Origin: an uncultured Eubacteriales bacterium
Lineage (GTDB): Bacteria > Bacillota_A > Clostridia > Christensenellales > Aristaeellaceae
NCBI GenBank assembly: GCA_902803675.1
Contig: CADCQZ010000011.1
Location: 1 to 7,652, forward strand
Length of the DNA: 7,652 nt
Direction: 5' to 3'
Numbering within the stretch: position 1 is the stretch's first letter; the number at the start of each line of letters is the position of its first letter. The notes beneath the pieces were generated by a model that was given only the letters and a program-made list of their open reading frames with translations, did no database searches and had not been told where the DNA came from. The position numbers and the translations under genes were made by a program. This document shows positions 1-5,612 of this stretch, piece after piece.

Positions 1-8
1 CTGCCCCG

Positions 9-1379
9 TCATGTCCGCAGCTCTTCCTCGCTGCGGGTCAGGTCCCGCACCCATTTATACTTGCGGAAGCGCGCCATCACCCAGGGGATCTTGCCCACCT
101 CGTCCACGCAGGTGCAGGCGTACACCGCCAGGGGATGCCAGTGGAACACGAAGGCCCCCAGGAACGCCAGGGGGACGGCGACGCACCACATGCTCACGAT
201 GAGGCTGTACACGTCAAAGAGCGTGTCCCCGCCCCCGGCCAGCACGCCGTTGATGGTGACGGTGTTCACGCTGCGGCCGATCATGTACACCGCCATGATG
301 ACCATCATGCCCGTAAGATACGTCCGTGCCGCGTCGGTCAGGATCACCATCCGCACCACCAGGGGCGTCACGGCCAGGGCGACGAACGTGGATATAAAGC
401 CGATCACCCAGGAGATGTTCTTGAGCCGGATGCCGTAGGCCTTTCCCATCTCCCGATTCCCGGCCCCCAGCTGGTTGCCCACCATGATCCCCGCGGCGAT
501 GCCCACGCCCTGGCAGGCGCAGCAGATCAGGTCCCGCACCACCGCCGCCACGGAATTGGCCGCCGCCGGGTCCGTGCCCATGTGCCCGATCACCGCGGTG
601 TAGGAGGTGAAGCCCACGCCCCAGCACAGCGCGCCGCCCAGCAGGGGAAGGAACTGGCGCATCAGGTCCCGCGCCAGCTGCCGGGGCAGGCGGAAGAATC
701 TTGAGAGCGCCGGCTTCACCCAGCCCGGCCGGGCCGTGAGGACGAGGCACGCCGTCAGCTCGATCACCCGGGCCAGCACCGTGGCCAGGGCCGCGCCCCG
801 GGCGTCCATCCCCGGCGCGCCCAGGAGACCAAAGATGAACACCGCGTTGAAAAGCACGTTGAGCACCACGGCCAGGGTGCTGATCACCGCCCCGGGCCGC
901 ACCCGTCCGGTGACCTTCATCACGGTCAGGCAGCACTGGGACACGCCCGTGATGAGATAGCTCCAGCCGGCGATCCTCAGGTATCCGCCGCCGATGATTA
1001 TCAGATCCTCATCGTGGGTGAACAGGCGCATCAGGGTGCCGGGCACGAACTCACACGCCAGGAAGAACATCAGGCATATGATGCCGGACCAGCGCAGCGT
1101 GAGGCTGAAGATATCCTCCAGGGCGGCGCGGTCCTTTTTGCCCCAGTACTGGGCGCCCAGGATGGCCCCGGCCCCGGTGACCGCGGTGAGGAACATGTTC
1201 TGCACGAACTGGATCTGGGTGGCCAGGGACACGGCGGTCATCTGGTCCTGCGCCACGCGGCCCAGCATCAGCGCGTCCGCCGCCGCCACGGCCGCCAGCA
1301 TCAGGTGCTGCAGGGCGATGGGCAGGGCCAGGGTCCTCAGCTCCCGGTTGAATCCTTTTTTATCGATCGTCACGCTCAT
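9..1379 (-). CDS. MATE family efflux transporter (456 aa)
   Basis: Inner-membrane antiporter of the MATE (MatE/NorM-DinF) family, which exports cationic drugs or metabolites in exchange for H+ or Na+. The 456 aa length is normal for the family, and the protein is hydrophobic with about 12 predicted membrane segments in two MatE halves (roughly residues 15-175 and 240-405). The first segment (about 18-40) carries the family-typical run ending ADALMLG, with D35 where MATE proteins often have a functional acidic residue. The segment AVSLATQIQFVQN follows. The C-terminal tail is basic and cytosolic-looking (RFRKYKWVRDLTR). The start is supported by a GGGGAG ribosome binding site at 1388-1393 (minus sense), 8 nt before the ATG. 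The stop lies 8 bases from the window edge, so downstream partners are unseen. It is divergent from the radical SAM gene, with a 96 bp gap. The family is sure; the substrate cannot be read from sequence. Confidence 0.95.
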   Translation of the reverse strand: MSVTIDKKGFNRELRTLALPIALQHLMLAAVAAADALMLGRVAQDQMTAVSLATQIQFVQNMFLTAVTGAGAILGAQYWGKKDRAALEDIFSLTLRWSGIICLMFFLACEFVPGTLMRLFTHDEDLIIIGGGYLRIAGWSYLITGVSQCCLTVMKVTGRVRPGAVISTLAVVLNVLFNAVFIFGLLGAPGMDARGAALATVLARVIELTACLVLTARPGWVKPALSRFFRLPRQLARDLMRQFLPLLGGALCWGVGFTSYTAVIGHMGTDPAAANSVAAVVRDLICCACQGVGIAAGIMVGNQLGAGNREMGKAYGIRLKNISWVIGFISTFVALAVTPLVVRMVILTDAARTYLTGMMVIMAVYMIGRSVNTVTINGVLAGGGDTLFDVYSLIVSMWCVAVPLAFLGAFVFHWHPLAVYACTCVDEVGKIPWVMARFRKYKWVRDLTRSEEELRT

Positions 1380-1398
1380 CCGAAGATCTCCCCGTCAC

Positions 1399-1414
1399 GC
1401 CGGGTTTGCCCGGC
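1399..1414. repeat. Perfect 6-bp dyad over the -35 box
   Basis: GCCGGG at 1399-1404 and CCCGGC at 1409-1414 form a perfect inverted repeat with a 4-nt centre (TTTG). It covers the proposed -35 box (TTGCCC, 1406-1411) of the radical SAM gene and sits just upstream of the MATE ribosome binding site. It could be an operator, or a hairpin in the MATE 5' leader. The dyad is seen directly; the role is inferred. Confidence 0.4.
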
Positions 1415-1434
1415 GGCGGCCTTTATGCTATCAT
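1406..1434 (+). promoter_or_regulatory. Extended -10 promoter of the radical SAM gene
   Basis: TTGCCC (1406-1411), a 17-nt spacer and TATCAT (1429-1434) match the sigma-70/SigA pattern. A TGC triplet directly before the -10 makes it an extended -10 promoter. Transcription would start near 1441, giving a leader of about 35 nt to the ATG at 1476. The arrangement closely matches the promoter at 4012-4040. Confidence 0.65.
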
Positions 1435-1458
1435 AGTTCCGGAACGAAAACAAGCGAA
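1430..1458 (-). promoter_or_regulatory. Possible promoter of the MATE gene
   Basis: On the minus strand TATGAT (1435 down to 1430) is a good -10 box. At a 17-nt spacer the -35 position (1458 to 1453) reads TTCGCT, a weak match. The -10 overlaps that of the plus-strand promoter base for base because CTATCATAG is nearly its own reverse complement. RNA polymerase could probably not occupy both at once. Confidence 0.35.
1436..1445. repeat. Perfect 10-bp palindrome GTTCCGGAAC, possible operator
   Basis: GTTCCGGAAC reads the same on both strands. It lies directly after the plus-strand -10 box and within the spacer of the possible minus-strand promoter. A repressor bound here could control both divergent genes. 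No regulator family was recognised from the site. Confidence 0.4.
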
Positions 1459-1475
1459 GGCCGGGGATATCAGAC

Positions 1476-2357
1476 ATGCATTTTGTGGAAGCGAAAGGGA
1501 TCCTGACCGGCGGGAAGGGCCGTTACGGGATGAACATCTACCGGGGCTGCGCCCACGGCTGCATCTACTGCGACAGCCGCAGCCGCTGCTATCAGTTCAC
1601 CCATGCCTTCGAGGACATCGAGGTCAAGATCAACGCGCCGGACCTGTTGGATAAGGCGCTCGGGAGCATGCGCCGCAGGGCGATGATCGGCACGGGGTCC
1701 ATGTCCGACCCCTACATGCCCTGCGAAAAGGACCTGGAGCTGACAAGGAGATGCCTTGAGATCATCCTGCGGCACGGCTTCGGGGCGGCGGTGCAGACCA
1801 AGTCGGACCTGATCCTGAGGGACCTGGACCTGCTGGAGGCGATCGACCGGGAGGCCAAATGCGTGGTGCAGATGACCCTGACCACCTGGGACAGGGAACT
1901 GTGCCGCGTCGTGGAGCCGAACGTGTGCGATACCCAAAGGCGCCTTGAAGTGCTGGGGGAAGTGATCTCCCGGGGCATCCCCGCGGTGGTGTGGCTCACG
2001 CCGGTGCTGCCCTTTATCAACGACACGGAGGAGAACATCCTGCCGATCCTCGAGGCCTGCGCGGCGGCGGGGGTCCGGGGGATCCTCTGCTTCGACATGG
2101 GCCTCACCCTGCGGGAAGGGGACCGGGAGTACTTTTACGCCGCCCTGGACAGGCACTTCCCCGGGCTGAAGGAAAAATACATCCGCGCTTACGGGAACGC
2201 GTATCTGGTGCCCAGCCCGGACAGTAAACGGCTGATGGCGCTGTTCCGCCGCTTCTGTGAAAAGCGTGGGATGCTCCACGACCCGGATGAGATCTTCCGG
2301 TATATGGCGGAACTGCCGGAAAAGCATCCCCAGATCAGTTTTTTTGACCCGGAATGA
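1476..2357 (+). CDS. SPL-like radical SAM protein (COG1533), 293 aa
   Basis: Radical S-adenosylmethionine enzyme of the SPL/COG1533 family. The 4Fe-4S/SAM motif is intact: C25-x3-C29-x2-C32 in YRGCAHGCIYCDSRS, preceded by the typical KGRYGMNIYRG. GTGSMSDPYMPCE (72-84) and the strand-helix repeats through VVWLTPVLPFINDTEEN (171-187) fit a partial TIM barrel with the TPVLPFxND segment seen in this family. At 293 aa it is shorter than classical spore photoproduct lyase SplB (about 340 aa). I cannot confirm the SplB H-atom-donor cysteine, so DNA photoproduct repair should not be assumed; most COG1533 members have no known substrate. The start at 1476 has only a modest ribosome binding site (GGGGA near 1463-1467). 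The gene has its own promoter, is divergent from MATE, and is followed by 177 nt of non-coding DNA. Confidence 0.92.
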   Translation: MHFVEAKGILTGGKGRYGMNIYRGCAHGCIYCDSRSRCYQFTHAFEDIEVKINAPDLLDKALGSMRRRAMIGTGSMSDPYMPCEKDLELTRRCLEIILRHGFGAAVQTKSDLILRDLDLLEAIDREAKCVVQMTLTTWDRELCRVVEPNVCDTQRRLEVLGEVISRGIPAVVWLTPVLPFINDTEENILPILEACAAAGVRGILCFDMGLTLREGDREYFYAALDRHFPGLKEKYIRAYGNAYLVPSPDSKRLMALFRRFCEKRGMLHDPDEIFRYMAELPEKHPQISFFDPE

Positions 2358-2401
2358 ACGGTTTTTGATCAGTTCGCAGCTTTTTTTCCGTGATAGGCCC
2401 C

Positions 2402-2423
2402 GGGATAAGTGCTACATTATCCC
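2402..2423 (+). promoter_or_regulatory. Extended -10 inside a 7-bp dyad: putative regulated promoter of the DUF2828 gene
   Basis: GGGATAA (2402-2408) and TTATCCC (2417-2423) form a perfect inverted repeat with an 8-nt centre. The dyad brackets TGCTACATT (2410-2418), an extended -10 element. No good -35 is seen at 16-18 nt (2390-2395 reads GTGATA), as expected for an extended -10 or activator-dependent promoter. Transcription would begin near 2425, at the foot of the first leader hairpin. The dyad position suggests an operator; a WYL protein from the same locus is one candidate binder, by inference only. Confidence 0.45.
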
Positions 2424-2503
2424 CGCGGACAGGGAAACAGTCCGCGTGAAAGATGCCTCCAGCAAACAATAAATTTCACTTTTAATGAAATAAAAGGCAT
2501 CTT
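2424..2503 (+). promoter_or_regulatory. Structured AT-rich leader; candidate Y-like RNA or cis element
   Basis: Hairpin 1 is CGCGGAC (2424-2430) with GTCCGCG (2440-2446), 7 bp with a 9-nt loop. Structure 2 is a perfect 9-bp closing stem, AAGATGCCT (2450-2458) with AGGCATCTT (2495-2503). It encloses an inner stem ATTTCA (2473-2478) with TGAAAT (2486-2491) and a 7-nt loop. The block begins about where transcription should start and ends 17 nt before the AGGAGG of the DUF2828 gene. The ribosome binding site is therefore not directly paired. Because the downstream protein is Ro-like, a Y-RNA-like ligand or an autoregulatory leader is conceivable. No tRNA-like T-loop motif typical of YrlA RNAs was found and there is no terminator directly after it, so a 5' UTR element is the simpler reading. 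Confidence 0.4.
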
Positions 2504-2534
2504 GACCCATCACGAAGAAAAGGAGGACTGACCG

Positions 2535-4010
2535 ATGCAGATGACGACCCCCATGCTCACCGCGCTCCGGGAACGGGCGGAGCGGACCTATACCGAAAAC
2601 GGCGCGGTGACGCTGACCACGACCCGCTCCTGGTGCCTTGACCTGTTCGCCTCGATCGGCGCCCTCCGGGACGCGCCCGAGGGATCCATCACCGAGCGGT
2701 TCCACCGGGCCTGGTGCGAGGACCGGGACCTGGCGCTGCGCACCCTGTTCTACGCCCGCGACGTGCGGGGCGGCCTGGGCGAGCGGCGCGTGTTCCGGGT
2801 GCTGCTCCGGCACCTTGCGCAGGACCATCCGGACTCTGTCCGGAAGAACCTTGAGTTCATCCCCCTCATGGGCCGCTGGGACGACCTGCTGGCGCTGATG
2901 GATACGCCCTGCCGGCGCGATGCGGTGGACATGATCCGCCGCCGGCTCCGGGAGGACCTTGAGAACGACGCCCATGGCCGGGGCATCTCCCTGATGGCCA
3001 AGTGGCTGCCGTCGGTGAACACCTCCGACGAAACTCAGGTGCTCGCGGGTCGGCGCCTGGCCCGGGATCTGGGGATGACCCAGCGGGAATACCGGCGGAC
3101 CCTGTCGCGCCTGCGGGCCCGGCTGCGCATCGTGGAAAACAGCCTGCGTGAGCGGGATTACACCTTCGACTACGCGTCCCTTCCGTCCGCGGCCCTGTTC
3201 CGCTACCGCCGCGCGTTCCTGCGCAATGACCGGGAGCGGTACACCGCCTTCATGGACGACGTTTCCTCGGGCCGGGCGGAACTGCACACCGCGTCCCTTC
3301 TGCCCTCAGACCTTATCGACCGCGCCCTGCGCTTTTCCGGCACGCCGGAAGAGCGGCGGATCTTGGACGTCACCTGGGAGGCCCTGGAGGACTATACAGA
3401 CGCGCGGAACGCGCTGTGCGTGGTAGATACCTCCGGCTCCATGTACTGGTACGGCCGTCCCCGGCCTGCCGCGGTGGCCCTGAGCCTGGGATTGTATTTC
3501 GCCCAGCGGAACCGGGGCGCCTTCCACGACTGCTTCATCACCTTTTCCACCCGCCCGCGCCTGATCACGGTCATGGGCGAGGATCTGGTGGACCGGGTCC
3601 GGTACTGCGAGAGCTTCTCCGAAGCGGGCAGCACCAACATTTCGGCCGTCTTCGACCTGGTGCTGGAAGCGGCGGTCTCCCGTCATCTGCCCCAGAGCGA
3701 GATGCCCGATACGCTGTACTTCATCACCGACATGGAATTCGACGCCTGCGCCGGCGGCGCGAACGTGACCAACTTCGAGCGGGCCCGGGCCCTCTACCGG
3801 TCCCACGGCTACCGGCTGCCCCGGGTGGTGTTCTGGTGTGTCCAGTCCCGCCGGGAACAGCAGCCCGTCTCCATGAACGAGCAGGGCGTGGCTCTGGTGA
3901 GCGGCTACACGCCGCGGCTGTTCGAAATGGTCCTCAGCGACCGGATGGATCCCTATCAGGTCATGACGGGCATCCTGAACAGCGATCGGTACGCAGGCAT
4001 CCGCGCGTGA
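2535..4010 (+). CDS. DUF2828 family protein: Ro60/TROVE-like domain plus vWA domain (491 aa)
   Basis: Cytosolic protein of the DUF2828 family, distant relatives of the Ro60/Rsr (TROVE) RNA-binding proteins. Residues 1 to about 285 are helical and Ro-like. They include FYARDVRGGLGERRVFRVLL (72-91) and ISLMAKWLPSVN (151-162), both hallmarks of the family. The region is rich in Arg (for example 184-236), consistent with RNA binding. Residues 292-491 form a von Willebrand A fold with a complete metal-ion-dependent adhesion site: D298-T-S300-G-S302, T367 in GSTNIS and D399 in FITDMEFD. The conserved tail MNEQGVALVSGYTPRLFEM is at 447-465. Length is normal and no frame damage is seen. AGGAGG at 2521-2526 lies 8 nt before the chosen ATG; the ATG two codons later is too far. 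Ro proteins act in misfolded-RNA quality control with Y RNAs; that role here is inferred. A promoter for the next gene starts one base after the stop. Confidence 0.9.
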   Translation: MQMTTPMLTALRERAERTYTENGAVTLTTTRSWCLDLFASIGALRDAPEGSITERFHRAWCEDRDLALRTLFYARDVRGGLGERRVFRVLLRHLAQDHPDSVRKNLEFIPLMGRWDDLLALMDTPCRRDAVDMIRRRLREDLENDAHGRGISLMAKWLPSVNTSDETQVLAGRRLARDLGMTQREYRRTLSRLRARLRIVENSLRERDYTFDYASLPSAALFRYRRAFLRNDRERYTAFMDDVSSGRAELHTASLLPSDLIDRALRFSGTPEERRILDVTWEALEDYTDARNALCVVDTSGSMYWYGRPRPAAVALSLGLYFAQRNRGAFHDCFITFSTRPRLITVMGEDLVDRVRYCESFSEAGSTNISAVFDLVLEAAVSRHLPQSEMPDTLYFITDMEFDACAGGANVTNFERARALYRSHGYRLPRVVFWCVQSRREQQPVSMNEQGVALVSGYTPRLFEMVLSDRMDPYQVMTGILNSDRYAGIRA

Positions 4011-4011
4011 C

Positions 4012-4040
4012 TTGCCTTTAAGCGCGAAACATGCTATGAT
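4012..4040 (+). promoter_or_regulatory. Strong extended -10 promoter of the small basic protein gene
   Basis: TTGCCT (4012-4017), a 17-nt spacer and TATGAT (4035-4040) preceded by TGC give a near-ideal SigA promoter. The -35 begins one base after the DUF2828 stop codon. Transcription should start near 4047, about 27 nt before the ATG at 4074. No terminator separates it from DUF2828, so read-through from that gene is also possible. Confidence 0.75.
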
Positions 4041-4073
4041 GCCCCCACGCCATAAAAGAAGGGAGATGAGCGC

Positions 4074-4319
4074 ATGGCGGGTTTTGTCCCCAGGGAAAAA
4101 ATGAGCAAAAAGGCCCGAAGAGAGGCGGACCGCGAACGCAGGAAGACCTGGGCTTTCAGCCCCGTGACCCGTTTGAAGGAAAGCAAAAAGCGGTATGACC
4201 GCAAAAGAAAGGCCCATGACCGATATGACGGATACGGCATGGGCTCTTTTTTTTGCCCCAACGCGCCCCTTCCGGGGCCTTTTGAGCTTGACGTGAGGCC
4301 CGACGGGCTTTTACAATAG
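4074..4319 (+). CDS. Small, highly basic hypothetical protein (81 aa, C-terminus uncertain)
   Basis: Predicted small cytosolic protein of unknown function. The first 55 or so residues are dense in Lys and Arg: VPREKMSKKARREADRERRK (5-24), then FSPVTRLKESKKRYDRKRK (28-46). They resemble short unnamed basic proteins I recall from Clostridia with a SKKARRE...W..SPVTR...SKK.Y.RK pattern; this recall was not checked against a database. The charge suggests nucleic-acid or ribosome binding, by inference. The start at 4074 has AAGGGAG (4059-4065) at 8 nt spacing. A second ATG at 4101 (M10) has a poorer, too-close site. The 3' end is odd. A terminator-like hairpin with eight T encodes residues 46-60, and the stop codon (4317-4319) shares its first base with the -10 box of the next promoter. 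The last 20 residues (APLPGPF...) look unlike the rest, so the natural protein may be shorter. Confidence 0.65.
   Translation: MAGFVPREKMSKKARREADRERRKTWAFSPVTRLKESKKRYDRKRKAHDRYDGYGMGSFFCPNAPLPGPFELDVRPDGLLQ
4212..4254 (+). terminator. Terminator-like hairpin inside the 3' part of the small gene
   Basis: GCCCATG (4212-4218) pairs perfectly with CATGGGC (4238-4244). The inner CCG (4220-4222) and CGG (4235-4237) extend the stem past one bulged A. TC and then eight consecutive T (4247-4254) follow. This is a good Rho-independent terminator for DUF2828 and/or small-gene transcripts, except that it lies within the reading frame, 63 nt before the stop codon. Confidence 0.6.
4265..4283 (+). terminator. 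Weak second hairpin
   Basis: GCCCC (4265-4269), loop TTCC, GGGGC (4274-4278), then C and four T. The stem is short and the T-run poor. It may add to the hairpin upstream or may be chance in GC-rich DNA. Confidence 0.25.
4288..4317 (+). promoter_or_regulatory. Promoter of the WYL gene pair with a palindrome in its spacer
   Basis: TTGACG (4288-4293), an 18-nt spacer and TACAAT (4312-4317) form a good SigA promoter, with transcription expected near 4324 and the first WYL ATG at 4373. The spacer contains the perfect palindrome GCCCG-A-CGGGC (4298-4308), placed where a bound repressor would block RNA polymerase. Autoregulation by one of the WYL proteins would fit but is inferred. Nothing coding was seen between 4320 and 4372. 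Confidence 0.65.
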
Positions 4320-4372
4320 CGGTATCTTGGAAAACGCGGCGCGAAAAATCCACCCGTCGAGGAGGGATCCCC

Positions 4373-5608
4373 ATGCCATACAGCGAGCTGGTCAAGGACT
4401 TTGGGAAAGTCAGGGACCTGATGCGCGAGTTTTACCTGTACGGCTTCAAGAAGCGGAGCGAGTACACGTCCATGAGCGCCCGCACCTACGACGACGAGCG
4501 CCGGCGGCTGGAGAGCTGGCTGGGCGGATGCATGAGGTTCGAGCGCACGCCCGAGGGCAAGAACGTCTTTCTGTCCGTCAACACCCGCTCGGCGAAGGAA
4601 AACCCCCTGTACGCCGCGTGGAAAGCCAGGAGCTTCACCGACGGGGATATCACGCTGCACTTCATCCTGTTCGACATCCTGCCCGATCCCGGCACCGCCC
4701 TCACGCTCAGGGAGATCATGGCCGCCATCGATCTAAAACAGGCGGGCTTTGAGGAAGCGAAGATGTTCGACGAGTCCACCGTGCGCAAAAAGCTGCAGGA
4801 GTACATCCGGGAGGGGATCATCACCGCCGAAAAAAAGGGCCGGGAGCTCCGGTACCGCCGCGCGGACGCTCCGGGGAACATGGACGGGGATGCGCTGAGG
4901 TTCTTTTCCGAAACGGCGCCCTGCGGCGTCATCGGGTCCTTCCTGCAGGACAAGGAAGAAAAGCGGGAAAGCCCCTTCACCTTCAAGCACCACTACATCA
5001 CCGGGGCCCTGGATCAGGGGATCCTGTGCGCCCTTTTTGAGGCCATGGGTGAAAAAAGGCAGACCGCCCTGCGGGTGATCAACCGCCGCCGGGAGCGTGT
5101 CACGGAAAAGGACGCCGTGCCCCTCCGGCTCCTCATCAGCGTCCAGAGCGGGCGGATGTACCTGATGGCCTGGGTGCCGCGCTTTAAGCGCCTGATGACC
5201 TTCCGGACGGACAACATCCTCTCCGTGCGCCCGGGCGCGGTCCGGGAGGATTTTGACGCTCTCCGGGGAATGATGGACCGCCTGATGGCCCACATGTGGG
5301 GCGTGAGCCTCCCGGACGAGGCGGATAAGGGCCTGACGACAGTGACCTTCACCGTCCGGTACGCCGATCACGAGCAGTTCGTCCATGAGCGTTTGGAGCG
5401 GGAGAAGCGCTGCGGCACGGTGGAAAAGCTGGACAAAAATACCAGCCGCTTCACCGCCGAGGTGATCGACGCCCTGGAGATGTTCCCCTGGATCAGGACC
5501 TTCACCGGCCGCATCGGTTCGATCCGGTTTTCCGACCCGGCCCTGCAGGCCCGGTTCATCGGGGACCTTGAAGATTCCGCGGCCCTGTACGGGATCGAAG
5601 GAGCGTGA
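4373..5608 (+). CDS. WYL domain protein with winged-helix region (411 aa)
   Basis: Probable cytosolic transcription regulator. An N-terminal region (1-95) rich in Arg, Tyr and Glu is followed by a likely winged helix at about 98-165: FILFDILPD, LTLREIMAAID, DESTVRKKLQEYIREGIITAEKKGRELRYR. The WYL domain is at about 200-290, where the name-giving residues are changed to M262-Y263-L264 (RMYLMAW). It is followed by FRTDNILSV, with R278 at the usual ligand-contact arginine. A C-terminal WCX-like domain spans about 320-405. WYL domains in PafBC and DriD sense nucleic acid and control DNA-damage genes; the ligand here is unknown. AGGAGG at 4360-4365 lies 7 nt before the ATG. The gene has its own promoter and ends 4 nt before the second WYL gene, so the two proteins are probably made together and may pair like PafB and PafC. 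Confidence 0.88.
   Translation: MPYSELVKDFGKVRDLMREFYLYGFKKRSEYTSMSARTYDDERRRLESWLGGCMRFERTPEGKNVFLSVNTRSAKENPLYAAWKARSFTDGDITLHFILFDILPDPGTALTLREIMAAIDLKQAGFEEAKMFDESTVRKKLQEYIREGIITAEKKGRELRYRRADAPGNMDGDALRFFSETAPCGVIGSFLQDKEEKRESPFTFKHHYITGALDQGILCALFEAMGEKRQTALRVINRRRERVTEKDAVPLRLLISVQSGRMYLMAWVPRFKRLMTFRTDNILSVRPGAVREDFDALRGMMDRLMAHMWGVSLPDEADKGLTTVTFTVRYADHEQFVHERLEREKRCGTVEKLDKNTSRFTAEVIDALEMFPWIRTFTGRIGSIRFSDPALQARFIGDLEDSAALYGIEGA
5598..5603 (+). promoter_or_regulatory. Ribosome binding site fixing the start of the second WYL gene
   Basis: AAGGAG lies inside the last codons of the first WYL gene, 9 nt before the ATG at 5613. It favours that ATG over the in-frame TTG at 5568, which lies upstream, overlaps the first gene and has no such site. 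The tight spacing suggests translational coupling. Confidence 0.75.
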
Positions 5609-5612
5609 GGGC

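Larger units (their letters stand above)
2358..2534. other. Non-coding region between the radical SAM and DUF2828 genes
   Basis: No gene is seen here. The left part has two T-runs (2362-2366 and 2381-2387) after the radical SAM stop codon. Only weak hairpins precede them (for example GAAC 2356-2359 with GTTC 2372-2375), so no firm terminator is called. The right part holds the -10/dyad and the two-hairpin leader listed separately. Bases 2461-2500 contain only 9 G/C out of 40, a sharp AT-rich patch beside very GC-rich genes. Confidence 0.7.

Noticed and set aside
2356..2387. Terminator after the radical SAM gene
   Set aside because: T-runs are present, but the only hairpin found has a 4-bp stem, too weak to call.
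2358..2534. Classical bacterial Y RNA (YrlA type) or tRNA gene
   Set aside because: No T-loop-like GTTCRA motif in a fitting stem and no cloverleaf could be drawn; only the hairpins described are supported.
2412..3287. Long minus-strand open frame opposite the DUF2828 gene
   Set aside because: Its translation is rich in Pro, Gly, His, Gln and Arg with no family pattern. Such frames arise opposite GC-rich codons, and the plus-strand gene is clearly real.
3306..4217. Long minus-strand open frame across the DUF2828 3' end and the small gene
   Set aside because: Low-complexity translation with no recognisable domain; it overlaps two supported plus-strand genes and promoter elements.
5568..5612. 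Upstream TTG start for the second WYL gene
   Set aside because: It overlaps the first WYL gene and lacks a suitable ribosome binding site. The ATG at 5613 has AAGGAG at 9 nt and a family-like N-terminus.
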